This document shows positions 18,041 to 28,626 of a stretch of DNA of 64,000 bases, in pieces. Origin of the DNA: JABDIP01 sp965250245 (lineage in GTDB: Bacteria > Pseudomonadota > Alphaproteobacteria > DSM-16000 > Inquilinaceae); the NCBI GenBank assembly GCA_965250245.1, contig OZ252296.1:3348001-3412000 (forward strand), given 5' to 3'. Both the position numbers and the translations under genes were made by a program. The first letter of the stretch is position 1, and each line of letters begins with the position of its first letter. Under the pieces are notes generated by a model. It saw only the letters and a list, made by a program, of their open reading frames with translations, searched no databases and had not been told where the DNA came from.

Positions 18041-19139
18041 CCCGCGCCGCTCGGGCGCCCTCCTCACCATCGACCTGGACGCGCTGGCGGCGAACTACCG
18101 CCTGCTGGCGCAGCGTGCCGGCAGCGCGGAATGCGCCGTGGCGGTCAAGGCGGACGCCTACGGCACCGGCATCGCCAATGCCGCGCCGGTCTTCGCCCGG
18201 GCCGGCGCCAAGACCTTCTTCGTCGCCGACCTGAACGAGGCGGTGGCGCTGCGCGCCCTGCTCCCGGACGTGACCATCGGCGTCTTCAACGGCCTGATGC
18301 CGGGCTGCGAAGCGGACTACGTCGCCCACGACCTGCTGCCGGTCCTCAATCACCTGGGAGACGTGGAACGGTGGTCGGCCCATGCCGCCGGGCTGGGACA
18401 CGCCCTCCCCGCCTTCCTGCACATCGACACCGGCATGAACCGGCTGGGCCTGGGTCCGGACGAGCTGGACGTGCTGGCCGGCGCGCCGGAGCGGCTGGCG
18501 GGCATCGACCTGCGCGCGATCATGAGCCACTTCGCCTGCGCCGACGAGGCCGGCAATCCGATGACCGACAGGCAGGTGCTGCTGTTCCGCGCCGCCCTTG
18601 CCCGGCTGCCGGCGGCCCCGGCCAGCCTGGCGAATTCGGCCGGCATCTTCCGCGGGCCGGACACCCTGTTCGACATGGTGCGGCCGGGCTGCGCCCTCTA
18701 TGGCGTGAATCCGACGCCGGAAGCGCCCAATCCCATGCGCCGGGTGGTGCATCTGGCGGCCCAGGTGCTGCAGGTGCGGAACGTTGACACTCCCATGACC
18801 GTTGGCTACGGTGCCACGCACCGAGTCGCCCAAGCCGCAAAAATCGCAACAATTGCAATCGGTTACGCCGACGGTTACCTGCGGTCGCTGAGCGCATGCG
18901 GACAGGTCTGGTTTGCCGGAAAACCGGCGCCGGTTGTGGGGCGGGTATCGATGGATCTGATCACCGTAGACGTGACCGACGTGCCGGAGCGCGACGCGCG
19001 GCCTGGCGCCATGGCCGAGATCATCGGTGAGCACCGCGATCCCGACCAGGTCGCCGCCGAAGCGGGCACCATCGGATACGAGGTCCTGACCGCGCTCGGC
19101 AGCCGCTACGCCCGCACGACCACCGGGGCCGGCACGTGA
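18030..19139 (+). CDS. alr: Alanine racemase
   Basis: PLP-dependent interconversion of L- and D-alanine for peptidoglycan. It has 369 residues from GTG 18030. The PLP lysine is in VAVKADAYGTG (about residue 36), the second catalytic Tyr in VGYGATHRV, and CALYGVNP and GRVSMDLITVDVT are family motifs. It overlaps dnaB upstream and mlaE downstream (GTGA). Confidence 0.94.
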   Translation: MTPDPRRSGALLTIDLDALAANYRLLAQRAGSAECAVAVKADAYGTGIANAAPVFARAGAKTFFVADLNEAVALRALLPDVTIGVFNGLMPGCEADYVAHDLLPVLNHLGDVERWSAHAAGLGHALPAFLHIDTGMNRLGLGPDELDVLAGAPERLAGIDLRAIMSHFACADEAGNPMTDRQVLLFRAALARLPAAPASLANSAGIFRGPDTLFDMVRPGCALYGVNPTPEAPNPMRRVVHLAAQVLQVRNVDTPMTVGYGATHRVAQAAKIATIAIGYADGYLRSLSACGQVWFAGKPAPVVGRVSMDLITVDVTDVPERDARPGAMAEIIGEHRDPDQVAAEAGTIGYEVLTALGSRYARTTTGAGT

Positions 19140-19909
19140 ATTTCCTCGCCGGCATCGGCCGGACCTTCCTGACCTTCCTCACCCATATCGGCCGGCTGGT
19201 CCTGTTCTCGTCTGTCTCCGTCGCCCATTGCCTGAGGCCGCCCTACTATCCCCGGCTGATCGGCCGGCAGCTCATCGACATCGGCTACTACTCGCTGCCG
19301 GTGGTCGGGCTGACGACCCTGTTCACCGGCATGGTGCTGGCGCTGCAGAGCTATTCCGGCTTCGCCCGCTTCAACGCCGAGAGCGCCATCGCCACCGTCG
19401 TCGTCCTGTCGATCACCCGCGAGCTGGCGCCGGTGCTGGCTGGCCTCATGGTCGCCGGGCGCATCGGCGCGTCCATGGCGGCGGAGATCGGCACCATGCG
19501 GGTCACCGAGCAGATCGACGCGCTGACGACGCTGTCCACCAACCCGGTGAAATACCTCGTCGTCCCCCGGCTCGTCGCGGGGCTGACCATGCTGCCGGCC
19601 CTGGTCCTGATCGGCGACATGATCGGCGTCTTCGGCGGCTTCCTGATCGGGGTCTACAAACTCAACTTCAACGCCAGCTCCTACATCCTCTCGACCTGGG
19701 AGTTCCTGGAACCGGTCGACGTGATCTCCGGCCTGGTCAAGGCCTCCGTGTTCGGATTCCTGGTGGCGCTGATGGGCTGCTATCACGGCTATCATTCCCG
19801 CGGCGGCGCCCAAGGCGTCGGTGCCGCGACGACCAACGCCGTGGTGTCCGCCTCGATCCTGATCCTGATCTTCAACTACGGAATCACGGAGCTCTTCGTC
19901 ACCCGATGA
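19136..19909 (+). CDS. mlaE: MlaE family ABC transporter permease
   Basis: Inner-membrane permease of a lipid transport ABC system (MlaE/TTG2B type). It has 257 residues and five or six membrane segments. Family motifs are TLFTGMVLALQSY, ITRELAPVLAGLMVAGRIGASMAAEIGTMRVTEQIDAL and the C-terminal VGAATTNAVV. GTG 19136 overlaps the alr stop, and its own stop overlaps the ATG of the ATPase. No MlaD, MlaC or MlaB gene is adjacent; they would have to be elsewhere in the genome. Confidence 0.88.
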   Translation: MNFLAGIGRTFLTFLTHIGRLVLFSSVSVAHCLRPPYYPRLIGRQLIDIGYYSLPVVGLTTLFTGMVLALQSYSGFARFNAESAIATVVVLSITRELAPVLAGLMVAGRIGASMAAEIGTMRVTEQIDALTTLSTNPVKYLVVPRLVAGLTMLPALVLIGDMIGVFGGFLIGVYKLNFNASSYILSTWEFLEPVDVISGLVKASVFGFLVALMGCYHGYHSRGGAQGVGAATTNAVVSASILILIFNYGITELFVTR

Positions 19910-20682
19910 CCGAGATTCCCAAGATCCAGCTCGCCGGGGTGCACAAGCGGTTCGGCAGCAACCGGGTGCTGAACGGCATCGACCTGGAGATCATGCCGGG
20001 CGAATCCCTGGTGGTCATCGGCGGCTCGGGCAGCGGCAAGTCGGTCATGCTGAAATGCGTGCTGGGCCTGCTGACCGCCGATTCCGGCTCGATCCGGGTC
20101 GATGGCCAGGAGACCGTCGGCATGCCGGCCGCAGAACGGTCGGAGGTCATGCGCAAGTTCGGCATGCTGTTCCAGGGTGCGGCCCTGTTCGACAGCCTGC
20201 CGGTCTGGCAGAACGTCGCCTTCGGCCTGATCCAGGGCCAGGGCATGGAGATGGACGCCGCCAAGGCGATCGCGCTGGAGAAGCTGGCAGCGGTCGGCCT
20301 GCGTCCGGAGATCGGCGATCTGCATCCGGCCGAGCTGTCCGGCGGCATGCAGAAGCGCGTCGGTCTGGCGCGGGCAATCGCCGCCAATCCCGAGATCGTC
20401 TTCTTCGACGAGCCGACCACCGGTCTCGACCCGATCATGGGCGATGTGATCAACGACCTGATCGTCAAATGCGTCCGCGAGCTGGGCGCGACGGCGCTGT
20501 CGATCACCCATGACATGGCCAGCGCGCGGAAAATTGCCGACCGGGTGGCGATGATCTATCAGGGCAGGATCATCTGGCAGGGTCCGGTCGGCGAGATCGA
20601 CCGCTCGGGCAGCGACTTCGTCGACCAGTTCATCCACGGGCGCGCCGAAGGCCCGATCCAGATGCAGGTGCGCGCCCTCTGA
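19906..20682 (+). CDS. mlaF: MlaF family ABC transporter ATP-binding protein
   Basis: ATPase partner of the preceding permease, 258 residues from ATG 19906 (overlapping the mlaE stop, ATGA). Walker A is GGSGSGKSV (about 43-51), the signature is LSGGMQKRVGLARA, Walker B is IVFFDEPTTGLDP and the H-loop is SITHDM. Together they form a minimal MlaEF pair for retrograde lipid trafficking or outer-membrane asymmetry. The frame is open further upstream but that part is mlaE in another frame. Confidence 0.92.
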   Translation: MTEIPKIQLAGVHKRFGSNRVLNGIDLEIMPGESLVVIGGSGSGKSVMLKCVLGLLTADSGSIRVDGQETVGMPAAERSEVMRKFGMLFQGAALFDSLPVWQNVAFGLIQGQGMEMDAAKAIALEKLAAVGLRPEIGDLHPAELSGGMQKRVGLARAIAANPEIVFFDEPTTGLDPIMGDVINDLIVKCVRELGATALSITHDMASARKIADRVAMIYQGRIIWQGPVGEIDRSGSDFVDQFIHGRAEGPIQMQVRAL

Positions 20683-20697
20683 CCGCCTCCCTTCTTT

Positions 20698-20775
20698 CGT
20701 CATTCCCGCGAAGGCGGGGATCTCGAGACGCCGGCGCTCAGCCCGATCGAGATTCCCGCCTTCGCGGGAATGACG
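20698..20775. repeat. Intergenic inverted repeat, family C, copy 1
   Basis: CGTCATTCCCGCGAAGGCGG at 20698 onward pairs with CCGCCTTCGCGGGAATGACG ending at 20775 (about 21-bp arms, internal spacer about 36 bases). The second copy is at 24441-24519. It fills the mlaF-radA gap. Confidence 0.9.
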
Positions 20776-20849
20776 GACATTGGATGAGCTGTGTGCGATA
20801 ACCCGCTGACATTCATGCACCCAAGTGGCACTCGTTTCTGACACCACCG

Positions 20850-22235
<1,386 letters not shown>

Positions 22236-22250
22236 AGGAAGGCGAGCGGT

Positions 22251-22919
22251 TTGGAAAACTGGCCGATTACCGGCGGCGACATCCTGGTGCTCCTGGTGCT
22301 TCTGCTGTCCGGGCTGCTGGCCTTTGCCCGCGGCTTCGTGCGCGAGGCGCTGTCGATCGCCGCCTGGGTGGGAGCGGCGCTGATCACCGTCTTCGCCCTG
22401 CCCTACGCCTCGCCGCCGCTGCGCGACTTCATCGACAACCCGCTGGTCGCCGATTTCATCGCCGGCGTGCTGATCTTCATCCTGTCGCTGATCGGGCTGT
22501 CGGTCGGCGGCCATTTCGCCACCAAGGCGATCCGCGATTCCGCCCTGAACATGCTGGACCGGTCGCTGGGCCTGGTGTTCGGCCTGCTGCGCGGCATCAT
22601 CCTGGTCAGCCTGGGTTACATGCTGTTTGTCTGGCTGGTGCCGGACACCGACGATCATCCGGACTGGTTCAGCGAGGCGCGCACCCTGCCGCTGGTCGAG
22701 GAGGCCGCCGACATCCTGCGGGTGGTGGTGCCGGCCGACGCCATCGGCGACGGCATCGACCGGGCCGAGGATACGCTCGACCGCCTCGGGGAGTTGGCCC
22801 CGGCGCTGATCGAGGGCCGGCCGCTGCCGCCGGCGAATCCTGATGCAGAGGACGACGAGGCCGGCTATAACCGTGCCGCGCGGGATGAGATGGACCGGTT
22901 GCTGGCCACCTCGAATTAG
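22251..22919 (+). CDS. cvpA: CvpA family membrane protein
   Basis: Colicin V production protein family, 222 residues with four N-terminal membrane segments and an acidic, helical C-terminal tail (from about residue 130). In E. coli cvpA is in the purF operon, and here it again sits 32 bases before purF. It starts with TTG 22251, preceded by the purine-rich Shine-Dalgarno region AGAGGAAGG. The molecular role is not settled. Confidence 0.88.
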   Translation: MENWPITGGDILVLLVLLLSGLLAFARGFVREALSIAAWVGAALITVFALPYASPPLRDFIDNPLVADFIAGVLIFILSLIGLSVGGHFATKAIRDSALNMLDRSLGLVFGLLRGIILVSLGYMLFVWLVPDTDDHPDWFSEARTLPLVEEAADILRVVVPADAIGDGIDRAEDTLDRLGELAPALIEGRPLPPANPDAEDDEAGYNRAARDEMDRLLATSN

Positions 22920-22951
22920 AGATTTCGGCGAACTCCGACATAGGAACGGCC

Positions 22952-24427
<1,476 letters not shown>

Positions 24428-24440
24428 CAAACCCTCAAGC

Positions 24441-24519
24441 CGTCATTCCCGCGACGGCGGGAATCCCGATACGCTAGCGCGACACACTCAGCGAGATTCC
24501 CGCTTGCGCGGGAATGACG
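24441..24519. repeat. Intergenic inverted repeat, family C, copy 2
   Basis: CGTCATTCCCGCGACGGCGG at 24441 and GATTCCCGCTTGCGCGGGAA ending in TGACG at 24519 form imperfect arms. It shares the terminal CGTCATTCCCGCG and the inner GATTCCCGC with the copy at 20698. It lies between purF and the SDR gene. Confidence 0.9.
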
Positions 24520-24546
24520 ATCTCAATTGGACAGATCCGATCTTCC

Positions 24547-25287
24547 ATGACGACAGACTCAAGCACCTCCCCCCGGCTGTCCGGCCGCATCGCGCTGATC
24601 ACCGGCGCGTCGCGCGGCATCGGGGCCGCCGTCGCCAAGCGCTTCGCCCGGGAGGGCGCGCATGTGGTGCTGACCGCCCGCACCATCGGTGCGCTGGAGG
24701 AGGTCGACGATGCGATCCGCGGCGAAGGCGGCCAGGCCACACTGGTCCCGCTGGACCTGCTGAAGCACGACCATATCGACCCGATGGCCGCCTCGCTGTA
24801 CGAGCGGTTCGGCCGGCTGGACGTGCTGGTGGGGAATGCCGCCATGCTGGGAACGCTGTCGCCGGTGGCCCATTCCGACCCGCTGAAATGGCGCGAAGTG
24901 ATCGACCTGGATCTGATGGCCAATTACCGGCTGATCCGCGCCATCGATCCGCTGTTGCGGGTGTCCGAGGCCGGCCGCGCGATCTTCGTCACCTCCGGCG
25001 CGGCGCAGGAACCGACCCCCTATTGGGGCGCCTACGCCGTCGCCAAGGCGGGGCTGGAGATGCTGGTCCGGCTCTATGCGGCGGAGACTGCAAAATCGAC
25101 GGTGCGCGCCAACCTGATCGACCCGGGCGTGGTCCGCACCCGCCTGCGCGCCGACGCCTATCCGGGCGAGGATGCCGGCGCGCATCCACCGCCGGAAGCG
25201 GTGACCGACTCCTTCGTCGATCTGGCATCGGCGGATTGCCAGGAAACCGGCCAAGTGGTGACGGCGGAGGTCGGCGACCATCGCTGA
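24547..25287 (+). CDS. SDR family oxidoreductase
   Basis: Classical SDR of 246 residues; substrate unknown. TGASRGIGAAVAKRFA is the NAD(P) site, VGNAAMLG stands for NNAG, and the Ser/Tyr/Lys set is VTSGAAQ and YAVAKAG. The ATG at 24547 is chosen because the longer frame from 24514 starts inside the family C repeat. An SDR gene just after purF is a recurrent alphaproteobacterial arrangement, but no link with purine synthesis is established. Confidence 0.87.
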   Translation: MTTDSSTSPRLSGRIALITGASRGIGAAVAKRFAREGAHVVLTARTIGALEEVDDAIRGEGGQATLVPLDLLKHDHIDPMAASLYERFGRLDVLVGNAAMLGTLSPVAHSDPLKWREVIDLDLMANYRLIRAIDPLLRVSEAGRAIFVTSGAAQEPTPYWGAYAVAKAGLEMLVRLYAAETAKSTVRANLIDPGVVRTRLRADAYPGEDAGAHPPPEAVTDSFVDLASADCQETGQVVTAEVGDHR

Positions 25288-25315
25288 CTCGCGGCGCATC
25301 CGCCAACCGCCCGGA

Positions 25316-25446
25316 CCTCGTCCTTCGACAAGCTCAGGATGAGGTCCTTCTTTCAGTGCTTTATCGAAATCCGCCAGGCCGACTGGTCGGTTCTCGACGA
25401 GGAGCCCTTATGGAGAACCTCATCCTGAGCCTGTCGAAGGAAGAGG
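25316..25446. repeat. Intergenic inverted repeat, family D
   Basis: Imperfect arms: CCTCGTCCTTCGACAAGCTC plus AGGATGAGG (25316-25344) against CCTCATCCTGAG plus CCTGTCGAAGGAAGAGG (25418-25446). A single-arm relative is embedded in the family B copy at 4040-4144. Confidence 0.85.
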
Positions 25447-25484
25447 TTCGGGCCGCCGGGCACTGTCTTGGCCTGAAAAGAAAT

Positions 25485-25515
25485 CGCGCCAGGATGGGGA
25501 GGGCATCCTGGCGCG
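25485..25515 (-). terminator. Rho-independent terminator, reading on the minus strand
   Basis: Perfect 12-bp stem CGCGCCAGGATG (25485-25496) and CATCCTGGCGCG (25504-25515) with a seven-base loop. On the minus strand it is followed by ATTTCTTTT, so it should end the transcript from der, about 235 bases beyond the der stop. Confidence 0.75.
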
Positions 25516-25751
25516 GCGATCTGACGCCCGGTCCAAGCCGCGTGACAGAGACCGGGACCGGCTGGGAGGTGGCCGGCGCCAAGTCGGCCGGGCGTCCACG
25601 CTAGTCGACGACCGTCAAATCCAGTTCCACCTAACCACAGTTTCAGGGTGAGGTGAAGACAGAAAATTACACGTTTGACATGCAATTTGGTCGCAGCATG
25701 GAAATCTGCTGAGCCGGCGATACGACCCCGGTGCAAGGCCGGCGTGTAGGG

Positions 25752-27095
25752 TCAATCGGCGTAAGGGTTTTTGCCTTTCCGGGTCAGCAGCCGCAGCGGT
25801 ACGCCGTCCAGGCCGAAGCTGTCGCGCAGGCCGTTGGCAAGGTAGCGCAGATAGGAATCCGCCAGGGCATTGGGCTGCGAGACCCACAGCGCGAAGGTCG
25901 GCGGCCGCGCCTTCACCTGGGTCAGATAGCGCAGCCGGACCCGCCGCCCCTTCGCCATGGGCGGCGGATGGGCGGCGACCACGCCTTCCAGCCAGCGGTT
26001 GAGCCGGCCGGTGCTGACCCGGATGTTCCAGGTCTCGTAGATCGACAGCACCGCATCCAGCAGCTTGTCGAGCCGCTGACGCTTGAGTGCGGAGAGGGTG
26101 ATGGTCGGGATGCCGCGAACCTGCGGCAGAGAGGTCTGCAGCCGGTCGCTCAGGCGACGCAGCGCCGCCTGGTGGTCGGCCACCAGATCCCATTTGTTGA
26201 CGGCGATGACCAGCGCCCTGCCCTCGTCCACCACGTGGCGGGCGATGGTCAAATCCTGCTTGTCCAGGATCGCCTCGCCATCCAGCACCAGCACCACCAC
26301 CTGGGCCAGCCGGATGGCATTGAGGGCGTCGCCGGTCGACAGCTTCTCGACCCGGTCCGTGATCCGGGCCCGGCGGCGCATGCCGGCGGTATCGACCAGG
26401 CGGATCGGATGATCGCGATAGGACCAGTCCACCGCGATGGCGTCGCGGGTCACCCCCGGCTCAGGCCCGGTGACGACGCGCTCGTCCTCCACGAGCGCGT
26501 TCAGCAGGGTCGACTTGCCGACATTCGGCCGCCCGACGATGGCGAGCTGGATGACCCGCTCGGACGCCTCGTCCTCCGCCTCCCCGTCCGGTGCATCCCC
26601 GTCGCGGTCGAAGGGCAGCAGCGCCGCCGCCAGCTCGGCCATGCCGAGCCCGTGCTCGGCGGAGATCGCCAGCGGTTCGCCAAGGCCCAGCTCATGCGCC
26701 TCGATCAGGCCGGCATCGGCCGCACTGCCCTCGCATTTGTTCGCGGCCAGCAGCATTGGGGTCTCCAGCCGCCGTAGCGTCTGCGCGAAATGCCGGTCCA
26801 GGGGTGTCAGGCCGGCGCGGGCGTCGAAGACCAGCAGGGCGACATCGGCTTCCGCCAGCGCCCGGCGGGTCTGCCGCAGCATGTCGGCCTCGACGCCGTC
26901 CGGCGGCAGTTCCTCCAGCCCGGCGGTGTCGACGACGGTGAACTCCAGGGCGCCGATCCGCCCCGCGCCGACCCGGCGGTCGCGGGTGACGCCCGGGCGG
27001 TCGTCGACCAGCGCCTCGCGCTTGCCGACCAGCCGGTTGAACAGGGTCGACTTGCCCACATTGGGGCGGCCGACGATGGCGACGGTGAAAGACAT
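25752..27095 (-). CDS. der: Ribosome biogenesis GTPase Der (EngA)
   Basis: Tandem-GTPase protein for 50S assembly, 447 residues. Both G domains start with GRPNVGKSTL (about 9-18 and 187-196). NKCE and NKWD are the two G4 motifs, and DTAGLEE and DTAGMRRRAR the G3 motifs. A KH-like C-terminal domain ends with KGKNPYAD. In gamma- and many alphaproteobacteria der follows bamB; here an Lrp/EamA pair separates them. Confidence 0.96.
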   Translation of the reverse strand: MSFTVAIVGRPNVGKSTLFNRLVGKREALVDDRPGVTRDRRVGAGRIGALEFTVVDTAGLEELPPDGVEADMLRQTRRALAEADVALLVFDARAGLTPLDRHFAQTLRRLETPMLLAANKCEGSAADAGLIEAHELGLGEPLAISAEHGLGMAELAAALLPFDRDGDAPDGEAEDEASERVIQLAIVGRPNVGKSTLLNALVEDERVVTGPEPGVTRDAIAVDWSYRDHPIRLVDTAGMRRRARITDRVEKLSTGDALNAIRLAQVVVLVLDGEAILDKQDLTIARHVVDEGRALVIAVNKWDLVADHQAALRRLSDRLQTSLPQVRGIPTITLSALKRQRLDKLLDAVLSIYETWNIRVSTGRLNRWLEGVVAAHPPPMAKGRRVRLRYLTQVKARPPTFALWVSQPNALADSYLRYLANGLRDSFGLDGVPLRLLTRKGKNPYAD

Positions 27096-27160
27096 GGCCC
27101 TACTTGCCGGTATTTGCGGGCAAATTCAATCGCGGTTCAGAGGTCGCCTCAACGCAGAAG

Positions 27161-27640
27161 CTATCCCTCCGACGCCACGGGGATCGGCGGCAGGCGGCGG
27201 GTCACCGGTGAGGATTGGATGATGGCGGTGTTGGTCATCGCCAGCGGCATGATCTCATCGATCACCGCTTCCAGCGCCTGGACCGATTCCACATGGGCGC
27301 GGGCGATGAAGCAGTCCTCGCCGGTAACGCGGTCGCATTCCACGATGGCCGGCAGGCGGCGCAGGATCTCCGCCACGCGTTGCAGCTCGCCCGGCACCGG
27401 CCGGATGCGCAGCCAGGCGGAGAGGCCGAGGCCAAGGGCCGCCGGATTGATCCGCGCCGCATAGCCCTCGATCACGCCGGTCTCCTCCAGCCGCTTGATG
27501 CGCTCCGACACGCTGGGCGCGGAGAGGCCCACGGCGCGGGCGATCTCGGCGATGCTGGTCCGGGCGTCGGCCACCAAACGGCCGAGGATGCGGGCGTCGA
27601 CCGCGTCGACCGGCCCGTTTTCGTATCGTAGGCGTTTCAT
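27161..27640 (-). CDS. Lrp/AsnC family transcriptional regulator
   Basis: DNA-binding regulator of 159 residues: an N-terminal HTH (about 14-60: ILGRLVADARTSIAEIARAVGLSA in part, then SERIKRLEETGVIEGY) and a C-terminal RAM ligand domain (VTGEDCFIARAHVESV). It is divergent from the EamA transporter at 27754 with a 113-base shared upstream region that holds two TGATCACT boxes, so it likely controls itself and the exporter in response to an amino acid. Confidence 0.9.
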   Translation of the reverse strand: MKRLRYENGPVDAVDARILGRLVADARTSIAEIARAVGLSAPSVSERIKRLEETGVIEGYAARINPAALGLGLSAWLRIRPVPGELQRVAEILRRLPAIVECDRVTGEDCFIARAHVESVQALEAVIDEIMPLAMTNTAIIQSSPVTRRLPPIPVASEG

Positions 27641-27652
27641 TCTCTTGACCTA

Positions 27653-27692
27653 TGATCACTGACCATTTCTGCAAGATAACACTTTGATCACT
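27653..27692. promoter_or_regulatory. Candidate Lrp-type operator, paired TGATCACT boxes
   Basis: TGATCACT occurs at 27653-27660 and again at 27685-27692, 32 bases apart (about three helical turns), within an AT-rich stretch of the divergent Lrp/EamA intergenic region. Each box contains the palindrome TGATCA. Same-face spacing fits binding by an Lrp oligomer. Confidence 0.5.
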
Positions 27693-27753
27693 CATTCATA
27701 CCGGCAATCCAACCTTCGATAATCGCGGCGCACACCCACCGGGAGAGCGCCGC

Positions 27754-28626
27754 ATGTTCGATCGAGCCGCCAGGGCCGTGCCGCCGCACGCATGGTTCGG
27801 GGTCAGCGCCGTGTTCCACTATCTGGGCCCGTCCTTCGCGGTGCTGCTGTTTCCGGCCATCGGCGTGCTGGGCGTCGCCTGGTTCCGGATCGCCTCGGCG
27901 GCGCTGGTCTTCGCGCCCTGGACACGGCCGTGGCGCACATTGGTGGCGGCCGATCGGCACACGCGCTGGCTGCTGGTCGGCCTCGGCGCCTGCCTGGCGG
28001 CGATGAACCTGTCCTTCTACCTGGCGCTCGACCGGCTGCCGATGAGCCTGGTCGCGGCCATGGAGTTCGTCGGCACCATCGGCGTGGCGCTGTGGGGGCT
28101 GCGCAGCGCGCGCAATCTGGCGGCGCTGGCTCTGGCCGTGCTTGGAGTGTTCCTGCTGATCGATGTCCGCTGGTCGAGCGATCCGGTCGGCCTGATGTGG
28201 GCGGTGCTGAACGGCGTACTGTTCGTGGGCTACATCATCCTGGGGCACCGCATCTCGGCAGCCGGCGCCGGCCGCGGCGTCGAAAACCTGGGCGCGGCCA
28301 TGGCGCTGGCCTTCCTGTTCGTCCTGCCGTTCGGCTTCGGCCAGGCGGTGGCGGCGTTCGGCGCGGTCCCGCTGGCCCTGGCCGGCATCGGCGTGGGCAT
28401 CTGCTCATCCGTCGTGCCCTATGTCTGCGACCAGCTCGCCATGTCGCGGCTGCCGCGCGCCAGCTTCGCCCTGATGCTGGCGCTGCTGCCGGCCACCGCG
28501 ACCCTGATCGGCGCGATCGTGCTGGCGCAGATCCCGGGGCCGATGGACCTGCTGGGCATAGCGCTGGTCATGGCCGGCGTGGCGATCCACGACCCGCCGA
28601 GGCTCGGCGCCGATCGTCAGCGATAG
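27754..28626 (+). CDS. EamA family transporter (RhtA-like exporter)
   Basis: Drug/metabolite transporter superfamily protein of 290 residues with about ten membrane segments in two EamA halves. The pattern (AAMNLSFYLALDRLPMSLVAAMEFVGTIG in the first half, LSRLPRASFALMLALLPATA-like in the second) resembles RhtA threonine/homoserine exporters. Divergence from an Lrp-family gene supports amino-acid export. Its 3' end overlaps the 3' end of bamB by 10 bases on the opposite strand. Confidence 0.85.
   Translation: MFDRAARAVPPHAWFGVSAVFHYLGPSFAVLLFPAIGVLGVAWFRIASAALVFAPWTRPWRTLVAADRHTRWLLVGLGACLAAMNLSFYLALDRLPMSLVAAMEFVGTIGVALWGLRSARNLAALALAVLGVFLLIDVRWSSDPVGLMWAVLNGVLFVGYIILGHRISAAGAGRGVENLGAAMALAFLFVLPFGFGQAVAAFGAVPLALAGIGVGICSSVVPYVCDQLAMSRLPRASFALMLALLPATATLIGAIVLAQIPGPMDLLGIALVMAGVAIHDPPRLGADRQR

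Larger units (their letters stand above)
25288..25751. other. Intergenic region between the SDR gene and der
   Basis: The 464 bases contain the family D repeat (25316-25446) and a strong hairpin (25485-25515). The remainder, 25516-25751, is of lower GC and holds no convincing reading frame; on the minus strand it would be the 3' untranslated region of der. Confidence 0.6.
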
